A stretch of DNA of 64,000 nucleotides from VBOC01 sp964512655 (GTDB lineage: Bacteria; Bacteroidota; Ignavibacteria; UBA10030; SZUA-254): contig CAZEJT010000001.1 in NCBI GenBank assembly GCA_964512655.1, forward strand, positions 806,001-870,000. Direction: 5' to 3'. The notes below the pieces were generated by a model. It made no database searches. It was not told the DNA's origin and was given only the letters and a program-made list of their open reading frames with translations. Positions 8,247 to 17,782 of the stretch are shown here, one piece after another. How positions within the stretch are numbered: position 1 is the first letter of the stretch; each line of letters begins with the position of its first letter. The position numbers were made by a program, and so were the translations under genes.

Positions 8247-9191
8247 TCACCCTTTTGTGCTTTCGAGAAACCTCTCGGCATCCATGGCAGCCATGCACCC
8301 CGTGCCTGCGGCAGTAACTGCCTGCCGGTATTTGGAATCGGCTACATCTCCGGCAGCGAAAACTCCAGGGACGCTCGTCTGTGTCGAGCCGCTTTGAGTA
8401 ATCAGGTATCCGTTCTTATCCATCTCCAGCTCTCCCTTGAAGATCGCGGTGTTCGGCACGTGGCCGATGCCGATAAAAAGACCTTCCGCCGGAAATGTCG
8501 TGATCTCACCCGTCTTGAGGGCGCGAATCCTGAGTCCCTTGACCTTCTTCCGCCCGTTCACCTGCTCACCAAGGACCTCCTCAACGGCGCTGTCCCAGAG
8601 AAATGAGATCTTAGGATTCTTGAAGGCCTTCTCCTGCATGAACTTCGAGGCGCGGAGCTTATCCCTCCTGTGTATGACGGTCACCTTCGAGGCGAACTTC
8701 GTCAGAAAACTGGATTCCTCCATCGCAGTGTCCCCTCCTCCCACGACAGCCACCTCAAGCCCCCGAAAGAAAAACGCGTCGCAGGTTGCGCAGGCGGAGA
8801 CGCCGTAGCCCATGTATTCCCTTTCGGAGGGGAGGCCAAGCCACTTCGCGGAAGCGCCGGTTGAGATGATGACCGAATCGGCCAGATACTCATGCTCATG
8901 ACATCTGATTCGAAACGGGCGCGCAGAAAAATCGACCTTGGTCACATCCTGAAAAAGAGTCGTCACGTCGAATCGCTGTGCCTGTTTGCGGAAGAGTTCC
9001 ATCAGCTCCGGACCCAGGATCCCTTCCGGAAACCCCGGGTAGTTCTCGACATCGGTTGTTATCGTGAGCTGGCCTCCGGGCTGAATCCCTTCGAAGACGA
9101 GGGGCCTGAGGTTGGCGCGCCCCGCATAAATGGCGGCGGTGAGCCCTGCCGGGCCCGAACCTATGATAATAAGCCTATGATGGTGTTCCAT
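8247..9191 (-). CDS. trxB: Thioredoxin-disulfide reductase
   Basis: An FAD/NADPH flavoenzyme that reduces thioredoxin, 314 residues. The FAD loop GSGPAG is near residue 11. The redox-active pair CATC is at Cys134/Cys137. The NADPH loop VVGGGDTAMEES is near 149, and GVFAAGDVAD is near the C-terminus. The ATG at 9191 overlaps the last 17 bases of queG, suggesting translational coupling. The frame is open further upstream, but the FAD strand would then be preceded by an unusual extension. Confidence 0.95.
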   Translation of the reverse strand: MEHHHRLIIIGSGPAGLTAAIYAGRANLRPLVFEGIQPGGQLTITTDVENYPGFPEGILGPELMELFRKQAQRFDVTTLFQDVTKVDFSARPFRIRCHEHEYLADSVIISTGASAKWLGLPSEREYMGYGVSACATCDAFFFRGLEVAVVGGGDTAMEESSFLTKFASKVTVIHRRDKLRASKFMQEKAFKNPKISFLWDSAVEEVLGEQVNGRKKVKGLRIRALKTGEITTFPAEGLFIGIGHVPNTAIFKGELEMDKNGYLITQSGSTQTSVPGVFAAGDVADSKYRQAVTAAGTGCMAAMDAERFLESTKG

Positions 9192-10149
9192 TCCCCATGC
9201 TGTCTGAAGGTGCGTCTTTTGATGAAACGGACATTGCAATCCGGGCGTTCCTGATCAACCCTTCGCGTTTGGTTCTCTTGACGGGACTTTTCCTGAACCG
9301 GGCGCTGAACCCTCCCTGCGAGAGCTCGGCGATACCCGACAACTCGGGCGCCGTATTTTCCGGCCTCGGGTGGAATTCCCGCACGTCCGAGGGCTTCGAA
9401 TATCTGATGTTCCACGGGCAGACGTCCTGGCAGATATCGCAACCGTAAATCCACCCTTCAAACTTCATTCCCAGTTCCTCGCCGATAGAACCCCGGTGCT
9501 CGATCGTCAGGTACGAAATGCACCGGTTCGAATCGACTACGTACGGCTCCGTGATTGCGTCCGTCGGACACGCTTCGATGCAGAGCGTGCAATTGCCGCA
9601 GAGGTCGAGAGCGGGGTTGTCGTACTCAAGCTCGACATCCACGAGGATCTCGCCCAGGAACACCCAGGAGCCGTACTCCTCGGTGATCAGGTTTGTGTGC
9701 TTTCCCTGCCAGCCGATTCCCGCACGCTGCGCCCAGGCCTTGTCCATCACGGGGCCCGTGTCCACGTAGGCCTTTCCCGACGCTTCGGGCTTTCGGCTCC
9801 TGATGAAGCTCAGGAGTTTCTCCAGACGCTCTCGCACGACGTCATGGTAATCGTCCCCCCACGCGTAGCGCGAGATTTTTCCCTTCGATCGGTCCTCCGA
9901 GTGCATCGTCGGGGTGTAATAGTTGACCGCAACCGAGATAATCGACCTGGCGCCGGGCAAAATGATCTGCGGATCCGTTCGCTCGTCGCGCCGGGCGGCC
10001 ATCCATCTCATGCCAGCATGATACCCCCTGGCCAGCCACTCGTCAAGGCGCTCCGATTCGGCGTCGAGGCGCTCCGCCCGCGCAATTCCGATCTTGCTGA
10101 ATCCAAGGAGCATCGCCCGCTCCTTTATTTCCAAAGTTAAACCCGCCAT
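9175..10149 (-). CDS. queG: Epoxyqueuosine reductase QueG
   Basis: This cobalamin-dependent iron-sulfur enzyme performs the last step of queuosine synthesis in tRNA, reducing epoxyqueuosine. It has 324 residues. The DTGP segment is at 130-133, with GWQGKH downstream. Two [4Fe-4S] clusters are visible in CGNCTLCIEACPTDAI and CDICQDVCPWN. The enzyme needs B12, which fits the B12 uptake genes at 20.3-23.7 kb. It sits 28 bases after the MBL hydrolase gene. Confidence 0.94.
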   Translation of the reverse strand: MAGLTLEIKERAMLLGFSKIGIARAERLDAESERLDEWLARGYHAGMRWMAARRDERTDPQIILPGARSIISVAVNYYTPTMHSEDRSKGKISRYAWGDDYHDVVRERLEKLLSFIRSRKPEASGKAYVDTGPVMDKAWAQRAGIGWQGKHTNLITEEYGSWVFLGEILVDVELEYDNPALDLCGNCTLCIEACPTDAITEPYVVDSNRCISYLTIEHRGSIGEELGMKFEGWIYGCDICQDVCPWNIRYSKPSDVREFHPRPENTAPELSGIAELSQGGFSARFRKSPVKRTKREGLIRNARIAMSVSSKDAPSDSMGNGTPS

Positions 10150-10177
10150 CTTCTCAAAACATCTACGAGTTCCCGCC

Positions 10178-11023
10178 TCAGCCGAAAGGGACAGCTTTCC
10201 CGAACGCGAAGCCTTTGTCGGTTTTCTTGAGCTTGCCCGCAGTCACGGCCGGATCATGTTCAAAAAACAGCGTCCACCCTTCTTCGAACGCCCTCGGAAG
10301 CAGCTTTTTCTTTTCTTCGAGCGTCACCATCGGCCTCAGGTCGTACGCCATGATATACGGAAGGGGGACGTGCGAGATAGTAGGAAAAAGATCGCAGCAG
10401 TAGAGCACTGTTGCCGCCCCTCCCGTGATCAGGGGGAGCTGGAGCCCCGACGTATGCCCGTTCACGATCAGAAGCGATATTCCGGGGAATAGCTCACCTT
10501 CGCCGTCGAGGAGCTCGAGCACTCCATGCTCCATCAGCGGCAGGAAATCATCGGGCATAAAGCTCCCCCTGTCTTTCTCCGTCGGATTCACCGCCTGATT
10601 CCACTGGGAGCGCTGAACGTAGTAGCGCGCGCGGGGGAATGCGGGCGTCAGTTCTCCGTCGATGCGGACGGTCGAACCCCCGGCGTGGTCGAAATGGAGG
10701 TGAGTGAGAATCACATCAGTAATGTCCTGCGGGGCAACACCATGCACGGCGAGGGAGCGCGTCAGATCAAAAAGGCTGGTGTCGAGACGGTAGATGTCGA
10801 TCTGTTTATCGGTGAACTTGGATCCGTTGCCGTTATCCACAAGGATCGTTTTTCCCCGACCCACCAGGAGGAGGGCCCTGGCAGCCAGCTCGATGCGGTT
10901 TCTGTCGTCCGGCGGATTCGACCTGGACCAGAGGGGTTTCGGGACGACCCCGAACATTGCGCCCCCGTCAAGGCCGAAGCGGCCTGTATCGATTGCGTGC
11001 AGTTCGTAGTCGCCGAGGGTCAT
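10178..11023 (-). CDS. MBL-fold metallo-hydrolase
   Basis: A 281-residue metallo-beta-lactamase-fold hydrolase. The metal motif THLHFDHAGG (His108, His110, Asp112, His113) is clear. A second metal-ligand histidine in NGHTSG and an aspartate in CCDLFP follow. There is no signal peptide, so it acts in the cytoplasm. The substrate cannot be told from the sequence; lactonases, thioesterases and glyoxalase II-like enzymes share the fold. It sits between the ferredoxin gene and queG in a continuous minus-strand run. Confidence 0.87.
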   Translation of the reverse strand: MTLGDYELHAIDTGRFGLDGGAMFGVVPKPLWSRSNPPDDRNRIELAARALLLVGRGKTILVDNGNGSKFTDKQIDIYRLDTSLFDLTRSLAVHGVAPQDITDVILTHLHFDHAGGSTVRIDGELTPAFPRARYYVQRSQWNQAVNPTEKDRGSFMPDDFLPLMEHGVLELLDGEGELFPGISLLIVNGHTSGLQLPLITGGAATVLYCCDLFPTISHVPLPYIMAYDLRPMVTLEEKKKLLPRAFEEGWTLFFEHDPAVTAGKLKKTDKGFAFGKAVPFG

Positions 11024-11076
11024 TGCCGCGGGTGCGGGATCGACTGCCGGTTCGCCCGTGCGCGACGGCCCGGCGG

Positions 11077-11415
11077 TCAGTTGCGAAAATGAGATGTTGC
11101 GGGACTCAATTCGGCGAATTCCTTTCCGGGATGGAGCGCTTTGGCGCGATTGAAGAGCTCCTCTTCGGTTTCCACGCGGTTGGGATCGGCGACGCAGCAG
11201 TCAACCGGGCAGACGACAGCGCATTGTTCACGCTCGAAGTGCCCGACGCATTCGGTGCATTTTTCCGGGACGATATAGTAGAATTCATTCGAGAGAGCTT
11301 CGTGTTTCTCTCCGTTCATCTCCCAGGGCACGCCCCCAGCATAGATCGCCGTGTTCGGACATTCGGGCTCGCAGGCTCCGCAATTAATGCACTCTTCGGT
11401 GATCATCGTCGCCAT
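11077..11415 (-). CDS. 4Fe-4S dicluster ferredoxin (YfhL-type)
   Basis: A 112-residue electron carrier. The first cluster motif is CINCGACEPECPN (Cys9, 12, 15, 19). The second has the long spacing of YfhL-type ferredoxins: CTEC, a short loop containing FEREQC, then CPVDCC. The ATG at 11415 has GGAGGAG eight bases upstream. It starts within two bases of the DUF309 stop and is likely cotranscribed. It could supply electrons to QueG or MetH, but that is inference. Confidence 0.88.
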   Translation of the reverse strand: MATMITEECINCGACEPECPNTAIYAGGVPWEMNGEKHEALSNEFYYIVPEKCTECVGHFEREQCAVVCPVDCCVADPNRVETEEELFNRAKALHPGKEFAELSPATSHFRN

Positions 11416-11416
11416 G

Positions 11417-11803
11417 TCAATTCTCCTCCAGGTGGTGCATGCTCGCATGGTTCAGTTTCGGTACCGCGGATCCTTCGACGTCGGGTTGTTGCCCGTGCAG
11501 AGCCGCCTCGGCTATGGCCAGCCAGTGCACAACTTCCCGGGTGAACCGCTCGAGATCTGTCCCGCGGTGGGAGGGCCGGTAGCCGTCGAGTTTGCCAAGG
11601 CCTCTCGTCAACTGGCTCGCCGCGCCCTTGTAATTGCTGTTGAAGAAGTGGTAGAAGCCCGCGGAAACCTGAATCAGCCCCTGGAGAAAGAGACGGTCCT
11701 TCCCGCGCGTATCGTGCCAGAGATCCTCGAGCGTGTCGTGGCACTCGAAGTAGTGACCGTGGTTGAACTGATCGATGCCGCGAAGGAACTGCTCTTCGTT
11801 CAT
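11417..11803 (-). CDS. DUF309 domain protein
   Basis: A helical protein of 128 residues. Its N-terminus has the DUF309 hallmarks: FNHGHYFECHDTLEDLW, then GLIQVSAGFYHF and NYKGAASQL. The family's activity is unknown; the conserved H, E and D residues suggest metal or small-molecule binding. ATG at 11803 was chosen over an in-frame TTG at 11821. It lies 56 bases after metH. Confidence 0.85.
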   Translation of the reverse strand: MNEEQFLRGIDQFNHGHYFECHDTLEDLWHDTRGKDRLFLQGLIQVSAGFYHFFNSNYKGAASQLTRGLGKLDGYRPSHRGTDLERFTREVVHWLAIAEAALHGQQPDVEGSAVPKLNHASMHHLEEN

Positions 11804-11859
11804 TATGGTGAATATAGGCAAATAACGGCGGATTTCCTAAGCCTGTGGGGCGCCGGCTT

Positions 11860-14800
11860 TCAGATATTGAAGTAACGCGCCTCGGGGTGATGTACGATGA
11901 GCGCCGAGGTCGACTGTTCGGGCACGAGCTGGTACTCTTCGGTGAGCGTGACCCCGATGCGCTCAGGCCTCAGGCACTCGAAGAGCTTTGTCTGGTCTTC
12001 CAGGCTGGGACATGCGGGATAACCGAAACTGTACCTGGAACCACGGTAATGCTGGCTGAAGAGTTTTTTGATTTCCGGATCGTCCTCATGTGCGATTCCC
12101 AATTCCTCCCGGATCTTCCTGTGCCACAGCTCCGCAAGGGCTTCCGCGCATTCGACGCTCAGGCCGTGGAAGTAAAAATAATCCTTGTAGACGCCCGATG
12201 TGAACAGGCGCCGGCTCTCCTCCGAGGCAACTGCCCCCATCGTCACGAGGTGCATCGGTAGCACGTCGACTCTCCCCGAATCTTCCGGGGCAAAAAAGTC
12301 TGATATGCAGAAAAAGCGCCCCTTCCTCTGGCGTGGGAAGGTGAACCGGATCCACTCGGTGAGCGAAGATTGCCCGGATGCCGCACCTTGAGGCCAGACG
12401 GAGACCGGATCATCGAGGCCGGAGGGCTTATAGATGATCAGGTCGTCTCCCCGGGATGCGCAGGGAAAGTATCCGTAGACAACCCTGGGCTCGAGGAGCT
12501 TCCGCGCCAGAACCTCCTTCTTCAGCGCCTCGAACTCCGGATAGATCCGTTCCGTAAGAAGGGTCTTGTACTCCGCGTCCGTCGAGGAGCCCCGTCTTAT
12601 CTGCCATTGCCCTCTGATCAATGCTGTTTCGTTGATGTATCGAAAGACCTCTTCCAGGGGCACCTCGCTCACGACCTTTGAGCCCCAGAACGGCGGATCC
12701 GGGATCGGGGCGGGCGCAGTGGTGGACGGTTTCTTCAATAGAACTTTGGGAGCAAGAGCGATCTTTGCCTCAAGCCCCGAAAGCTCCTCGGCCTCCGTCT
12801 CTCGGGCGGCCGCAAGCGCCGGTCCGGGGGTCTGCCGTACGGGAAGGCCCTTGCCGTTCCCCCCGCGGCGTGCTGCTATCTCTTCCATATAGCGCAATCC
12901 GTCGAAGGCGTCGTTCGCGTAGAAGACGCTTCCCGCGTATGCCCCCCTCAGGTCGTTCTCGACGTAGCGGCGGGTGAGCGCCGCGCCGCCCAGAATGACC
13001 GGGAGTGTGAGGCCCCTCTCGTTCATCACCTCGAGATTCTCCTTCATGATGAGGGTCGACTTCACCAGCAAGCCCGACATGCCGATCGCATCTGCGCCGT
13101 GCTCATCGGCTGCCGTGAGCATTCTCTCAAGAGGGCACTGTATCCCGAGATTGTGGACCTTGTAGCCGTTGTTGGTCAGGATGATATCGACCAGATTCTT
13201 CCCGATGTCGTGCACGTCGCCCTTCACGGTTGCGATGACCATCGTCCCTTTTGAGACGGATGCGGCCTTGTCCATGAATTTCTCGAGGTATCCCACAGCG
13301 CTTTTCATGACGGTTGCGGACTGGAGGACGAAGGGAAGCTGCATCTGCCCGCTCCCGAAGAGCTCTCCCACCGTTTTCATCCCGTCGAGGAGTATGGTGT
13401 TGATGATATCGAGGGGTGAATACTTTTTCAGGCCTTCATCGAGCTCCTCGTTGAGTCCGGCGAGATTGCCGTCGACGATCCGCTCCTTCAGGCGATCCTC
13501 GATTGCCGCCGGGCGGGCAACTTTCTTCTTCGTTTCCCCCTTCTTTCCGTCGTAGAATGCGAGGAGCCCTTTGAGAGGATCGTAGGAGTCCGTCCGCTCA
13601 TCGAAAATCAGTTTCCTGCAGATTTCCCGCTCCTCAGCGGAGATTTTGTAGAGAGGAAGGATCTTCGAGGCGTGAACGATTGCCATGTCAAGGCCGTGCT
13701 CGATGGCGTGGTGGAGGAATACGCTGTTCAGGACGTGCCGCGCGTGGGGCGAAAGCCCGAATGAAACGTTGCTGACCCCGAGGCTGGTGTGGACGTTCGG
13801 GAAGTCCCGCTTGATTGCCCGGACGGCTTCAAGGGTCTCGATGCCGGATTTCCGGAACTCCTCGTCTCCCGATCCGAGCGTAAACGTCAGCGCATCAAAG
13901 ATCAGGTCCTGCTCCCTCATGCCGTACTTCGTTGTGGCAAGCCGGTGGATCCGGGCGGCGACCTCTGCCTTCCGCTCCCGGGTCTTCGCCATCCCCTGCT
14001 CATCAATGGTGAGTGCGATGACCGCGGCTCCATATCTCTTGCACAGGGGGAGGACATGCGCCATTCTCTCCTCGCCGTCTTCCAGATTCACTGAGTTCAC
14101 GATCGCCCTCCCAGCGATCCGCTCGAGGGCTTCGTCGATGACGGGCGCCTCTGTCGAGTCGATCATCATGGGAGCCGTCATCTGCGTATTGAATCGCGAA
14201 ATGACGGAGCGCATGTCCTCCCGCTCGTCGCGCCCGACATAGGCGACGCAGACGTCCAGGATGTGGGCGCCCTCCTTGATCTGCGCTTTGCCCATTGCGA
14301 CCATTCCTTCCAGGTCCCCCGCCACCAGAAGCTCGCGGAATTGCTTGCTCCCGTTGGCGTTTGTGCGCTCCCCCACGAGCACCGGCGACGGATCGATGTG
14401 GAACGGCGACGCCTGATAGAGGCTCGAACACCCGGGCGTGAACACCGCTCTGCGCTCGGCCGGGGCAGCAGATCCCACGGCGTCGACGAGTTTTTTCAGG
14501 TGCAGAGGGGTGGTCCCGCAGCAGCCGCCGACCACGCTCACCCCGAGATCCTTCACAAAATGGGAAAGGTAATGGACAAAATCCTCCGGTGTCAGAGAAT
14601 AGTGGGCGAGCCCGCCCACGTTTTCCGGGAGGCCGGCGTTCGGCATCACAAAGACCGGCCTGGGGCTGCTCGAGCAGAGGTAGCGGACATTCTCCGACAT
14701 TTCCTTCGGCCCCGTCGCGCAGTTCATTCCCACCAGGTCGATCTCGTAGGGTTCCAGCGCGGTCAACGCCGCGGCAATCTCGGTTCCAAGGAGCATCGTT

Positions 14801-15393
14801 CCCATCGTTTCAATGGTGACGGATGCGATGACCGGGACGCGCCTCCTGTACTCCCGGAACGACGAGAAGACCGCCGCGAGCGCGGCCTTCGTCTGAAGGA
14901 TATCCTGGCACGTCTCAACGACCAGGAGATCGACGCCCCCCTCGATGAGCCCGTTTGCCTGTGCGCGATAGCCCGCCTCCATCTCCTTAAACGATATGTG
15001 TCCGAGGGAAGGGAGCTTTGTCGTGGGGCCCATTGAGCCCGCCACGAATCGCGGTCTTGCCGGGGTCGAGTACTCGCCCGCGATACGGCGCGCGAGCTTC
15101 GCCGCCTCCATGTTGAGGGTGAACGCCTGGTCGGCGAGGCCGTACTCCGCCAGGACCACGGGGGTCGCGCCGAAAGTGTCGGTCTCCACCGCGTCGCAGC
15201 CCGCTTCGAGGAACGAGGCGTGCACCCGCTCCACCGCCGAAGGATTCGTCACGACGAGGCGCTCGTTGCATCCGTTATAGCGCTCACCGCCGAAGTCGTC
15301 CGCTCCGAGATTCTGACTCTGGAGCGAGGTGCCCATCGCCCCGTCAAAGACGATGATCTTCTCTTTCAGTATGTCGAGGAAGCCGCGTGTCAT
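11860..15393 (-). CDS. metH: Cobalamin-dependent methionine synthase
   Basis: Transfers a methyl group from methyltetrahydrofolate to homocysteine through methylcobalamin. At 1177 residues it has all four modules. The homocysteine domain has zinc cysteines in NCATGP near 225 and GGCCGTTP near 289-296. The pterin domain covers about 335-600. The B12 module has DVHDIGKNLV at 726-735, including the cobalt-ligating His728. The reactivation domain covers about 900-1177. It probably leads the run DUF309-ferredoxin-MBL-queG-trxB. No B12 riboswitch fits into the 90 bases upstream; the one in this window serves btuB instead. Confidence 0.97.
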   Translation of the reverse strand: MTRGFLDILKEKIIVFDGAMGTSLQSQNLGADDFGGERYNGCNERLVVTNPSAVERVHASFLEAGCDAVETDTFGATPVVLAEYGLADQAFTLNMEAAKLARRIAGEYSTPARPRFVAGSMGPTTKLPSLGHISFKEMEAGYRAQANGLIEGGVDLLVVETCQDILQTKAALAAVFSSFREYRRRVPVIASVTIETMGTMLLGTEIAAALTALEPYEIDLVGMNCATGPKEMSENVRYLCSSSPRPVFVMPNAGLPENVGGLAHYSLTPEDFVHYLSHFVKDLGVSVVGGCCGTTPLHLKKLVDAVGSAAPAERRAVFTPGCSSLYQASPFHIDPSPVLVGERTNANGSKQFRELLVAGDLEGMVAMGKAQIKEGAHILDVCVAYVGRDEREDMRSVISRFNTQMTAPMMIDSTEAPVIDEALERIAGRAIVNSVNLEDGEERMAHVLPLCKRYGAAVIALTIDEQGMAKTRERKAEVAARIHRLATTKYGMREQDLIFDALTFTLGSGDEEFRKSGIETLEAVRAIKRDFPNVHTSLGVSNVSFGLSPHARHVLNSVFLHHAIEHGLDMAIVHASKILPLYKISAEEREICRKLIFDERTDSYDPLKGLLAFYDGKKGETKKKVARPAAIEDRLKERIVDGNLAGLNEELDEGLKKYSPLDIINTILLDGMKTVGELFGSGQMQLPFVLQSATVMKSAVGYLEKFMDKAASVSKGTMVIATVKGDVHDIGKNLVDIILTNNGYKVHNLGIQCPLERMLTAADEHGADAIGMSGLLVKSTLIMKENLEVMNERGLTLPVILGGAALTRRYVENDLRGAYAGSVFYANDAFDGLRYMEEIAARRGGNGKGLPVRQTPGPALAAARETEAEELSGLEAKIALAPKVLLKKPSTTAPAPIPDPPFWGSKVVSEVPLEEVFRYINETALIRGQWQIRRGSSTDAEYKTLLTERIYPEFEALKKEVLARKLLEPRVVYGYFPCASRGDDLIIYKPSGLDDPVSVWPQGAASGQSSLTEWIRFTFPRQRKGRFFCISDFFAPEDSGRVDVLPMHLVTMGAVASEESRRLFTSGVYKDYFYFHGLSVECAEALAELWHRKIREELGIAHEDDPEIKKLFSQHYRGSRYSFGYPACPSLEDQTKLFECLRPERIGVTLTEEYQLVPEQSTSALIVHHPEARYFNI

Positions 15394-15401
15394 GATGCGC
15401 G

Positions 15402-15459
15402 AAAACTAAAACGGCGGCTTGAACCATTCCCTTCCACTCCGAGGGTGGTCAACCGCCGT
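15402..15459 (-). terminator. Intrinsic terminator after the redoxin gene
   Basis: On the minus strand ACGGCGGTTGACC pairs, with two small bulges, with GGTTCAAGCCGCCGT. TTTTAGTTTT follows (complement of 15402-15411). It lies just after the redoxin stop and before metH. Confidence 0.65.
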
Positions 15460-15483
15460 GCTGCGAACCGGGTGTGTGTTCGG

Positions 15484-16503
15484 TTAATTGTTGGGAATCA
15501 TCTCCTGCACCGCGCACGATACGAATGAGACCGAATAGAGCGCCACGCCGTTTGCACGCGTGGTCATCTTCAGCTTATGCTCCCCGTACTCCCTGTTGCG
15601 AACCAGGTTGTACAGCCTCGGCCTGTCGATGATGATGTAACTTTTGCCCTCCTCATCGATGCGCACATCGGAACCCTTGTTGGAGGGCGTCAGGCTGGCG
15701 TCATCCTGGCGCAGAAAAACCTGCGAGTGCTTCTCTGCGTTCGGCTCGATCACCGCGTTCACCTCTTTGGCCTGGTAGACGACCACCGCGTGGGCTTCCC
15801 CCCCGTCGGTCCCGTTAACTCTCACGGAGCTGCGGTCGTTCAGCCAATCGCCGTGCAGGTAGAGGCGGCCCCCGACGTAGTACTCCGGATCTTCATAGCG
15901 GATCGTCGACTCCGGCGCGTACCCTTCGACATTGCCGATTGTGCCGCGCTGCCATCCGGTCAGGACTTCCGGCGTTGCGCGATAGCACGGCGTGCCCGCA
16001 CGGTCCGATTCCCTGAGGGGATCCATCACCTGCGGAAACGCGTCGCGGTATCCCGCGTCGGCGAGGAGAGATTGAATCGAATGCTCGAAGTTCTCATAGG
16101 ATCCCTCCCCCTCCTGGACGTATCTGATGCATCCGCTCTTGTCCACGAGATAGCGCGTGGGCCATACGGTATTCCTGAACGCGCTCCAGATCAGGAAATC
16201 GTTGTCCATCACGACGGGATATTTCACCCCGAGCTTTTCGAGAGCGCTCACGATATTGATGGGATCGCTGCCGAAGGGAAACTGCGGTGTGTGGACACCG
16301 ATGACCACCAGTCCTTTGTCGGAATAGCGCCGGTGCCATTCGCGCACGTACGGAAGCGTCCGCAGTGAACTCTGGCAGGAGTAGTCCCAGAAATCCAGCA
16401 GGATGACGTATCCCCTCAGAGCTCCGAGGGGAATGGGATCGGAATTGAACCAAAAAGCCCCGTAGATCTCCGGCACCCGCATTTGCCCACGAATGATGTC
16501 CAT
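15484..16503 (-). CDS. Redoxin (DipZ/TlpA-like) with a single active-site cysteine
   Basis: The 339-residue protein has an AhpC/TSA-like thioredoxin fold at residues 10-150 and a C-terminal beta-rich domain like that of DipZ-type proteins. The active-site segment reads DFWDYSCQSSLRTLPYV, where DipZ relatives usually have C-x-x-C; only the first cysteine remains. There is no signal peptide or membrane segment, so it is cytoplasmic as encoded. A peroxidatic or monothiol role is possible. It has its own promoter (16544-16572) and an AGAGGAG ribosome-binding site. Confidence 0.8.
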   Translation of the reverse strand: MDIIRGQMRVPEIYGAFWFNSDPIPLGALRGYVILLDFWDYSCQSSLRTLPYVREWHRRYSDKGLVVIGVHTPQFPFGSDPINIVSALEKLGVKYPVVMDNDFLIWSAFRNTVWPTRYLVDKSGCIRYVQEGEGSYENFEHSIQSLLADAGYRDAFPQVMDPLRESDRAGTPCYRATPEVLTGWQRGTIGNVEGYAPESTIRYEDPEYYVGGRLYLHGDWLNDRSSVRVNGTDGGEAHAVVVYQAKEVNAVIEPNAEKHSQVFLRQDDASLTPSNKGSDVRIDEEGKSYIIIDRPRLYNLVRNREYGEHKLKMTTRANGVALYSVSFVSCAVQEMIPNN

Positions 16504-16543
16504 CGTGCTCCTCTGGTGATTCTATTCCTGATTCCCTGTTAAA

Positions 16544-16572
16544 AATATAGAGAAATCAGGGTGGAGAAGCAA
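16544..16572 (-). promoter_or_regulatory. Sigma70-type promoter of the redoxin gene
   Basis: TTGCTT (16567-16572) and TATATT (16544-16549) lie 17 bases apart on the minus strand, about 45 bases before the start codon. Confidence 0.6.
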
Positions 16573-16577
16573 ACGCC

Positions 16578-17267
16578 CTACCCCCTCTTCCCCGCGCCTT
16601 CAACCACGATGACGAACTCTCCCTTCATGTTCTTCTTTTCGAACAGACGGTAGAGGTCGGCCGCGGTTCCCCGAAATACCTGTTCGTCCGGCATGGTGAG
16701 ATTAAACGCTACGCAGATGCGCCGGTCCCGGCCGAACATCTCTGCAAGGTCTTTCAGGAGCGGGATCAGGCGGTAGGGGGTGTCCATGAAGACCATCGTG
16801 CGCTGTTCGCCCTGGAGCTGGCGGAGCTCCGAGATCCTGCGATTGCTCTTCGCCGAAAGAAAGCCGTAAAAGAGAAACCGGTCGATTGGAAATCCGCAGA
16901 CCGTGAGGGCGGGAAGGAGGGAGGATGCGCCCGGGATGGGAACGATCGAAATCTGCTTCTCGATGGCCTTCCGGACCAGCAGCTGCCCGGGATCGGAAAA
17001 CACGGGGGTACCCGCGTCGGAGATCAGGGCGACGTTTTTTCCCCCGACAAGGTGCTCGATGATGTGGTACGCCGCGGCCGATTCATTGTGCTCGTTCAGG
17101 CTCTCGATGAGCTTCTCGGGAATTCCGTAATGCGACAGGAGGCGCTGTCCCTCTCTGCGCTCTTCATAGACGACGACGTCCGCCTCTTTCAGGATCCTGA
17201 GGGCGCGATAGGTAATATCGTCGTAGTTGCCGATAGGTGTGGCAACCAGGTAGAGAATACCGCTCAT
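16578..17267 (-). CDS. rsmI: 16S rRNA (cytidine(1402)-2'-O)-methyltransferase RsmI, short form
   Basis: A tetrapyrrole-methylase-fold enzyme that 2'-O-methylates C1402 of 16S rRNA. It has LYLVATPIGNYDDIT at the N-terminus, the AdoMet-binding segment ISDAGTPVFSDPG near residues 83-95, IPGASSLLPAL near 113, and MVFMDTPYR. At 229 residues it lacks the C-terminal helical domain of the 286-residue E. coli enzyme, as some short homologues do. It starts three bases after the dut stop. Confidence 0.93.
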   Translation of the reverse strand: MSGILYLVATPIGNYDDITYRALRILKEADVVVYEERREGQRLLSHYGIPEKLIESLNEHNESAAAYHIIEHLVGGKNVALISDAGTPVFSDPGQLLVRKAIEKQISIVPIPGASSLLPALTVCGFPIDRFLFYGFLSAKSNRRISELRQLQGEQRTMVFMDTPYRLIPLLKDLAEMFGRDRRICVAFNLTMPDEQVFRGTAADLYRLFEKKNMKGEFVIVVEGAGKRG

Positions 17268-17270
17268 GAC

Positions 17271-17741
17271 CTATTTCCCCGTATGCCCAAACCCGCCGGC
17301 GCCGCGCGCCGTGGTTTCGATCCCGGCAACCTCCTCCCATACCGCTCGCACGACGGGAGCGATCACCAGTTGGGCAATCCGGTCTCCCCGCCGGATGAGA
17401 AAATCCTCCCTCCCGAAATTCCGGATAATTACCATCAGCTCTCCCCGGTAGTCGGCATCAATCGTCCCGGGGGAGTTCATAACCCCGATTCCGCGCGTCG
17501 CAGCGAGGCCGCTGCGGGGCCTGATTTGCCCCTCGTACCCGGGAGGGAGTTCGATCGAGAAGCCCGTAGGAATTATCGCGCTCTCGGAGGGCCTGATGGT
17601 CATGGGAGCAGGAATATCGGCCTGAAGGTCCATCCCTGACGAACCGGCAGTTGCGTAAGCGGGCGCAGGCAGATCCTGTATCCCGGGACGTACCCGGGTA
17701 ATCCTGATATTGAGACCCTGGCTGGTTTGTTGCAGTGTCAC
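17271..17741 (-). CDS. dut: dUTP diphosphatase
   Basis: Hydrolyses dUTP to dUMP as a homotrimer. The conserved motifs appear in order: AGSSGMDLQAD (motif 1), RPRSGLA (motif 2), NSPGTIDADYRGE (motif 3), RGDRIAQLVI (motif 4) and RGAGGFGHTG (motif 5). The start is taken as GTG at 17741, giving 156 residues. An in-frame ATG at 17801 lies upstream of the -10 box at 17783-17788, so it should not be in the transcript. Confidence 0.94.
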   Translation of the reverse strand: MTLQQTSQGLNIRITRVRPGIQDLPAPAYATAGSSGMDLQADIPAPMTIRPSESAIIPTGFSIELPPGYEGQIRPRSGLAATRGIGVMNSPGTIDADYRGELMVIIRNFGREDFLIRRGDRIAQLVIAPVVRAVWEEVAGIETTARGAGGFGHTGK

Positions 17742-17782
17742 GGATTGAGTCTTGAATGCATGAGACGGCGAGATGCAGCACA

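Noticed and set aside
15394..15483. Possible B12 or SAM riboswitch before metH
   Set aside because: Only 90 bases are available, with no riboswitch core motif; a terminator explains the structure seen.
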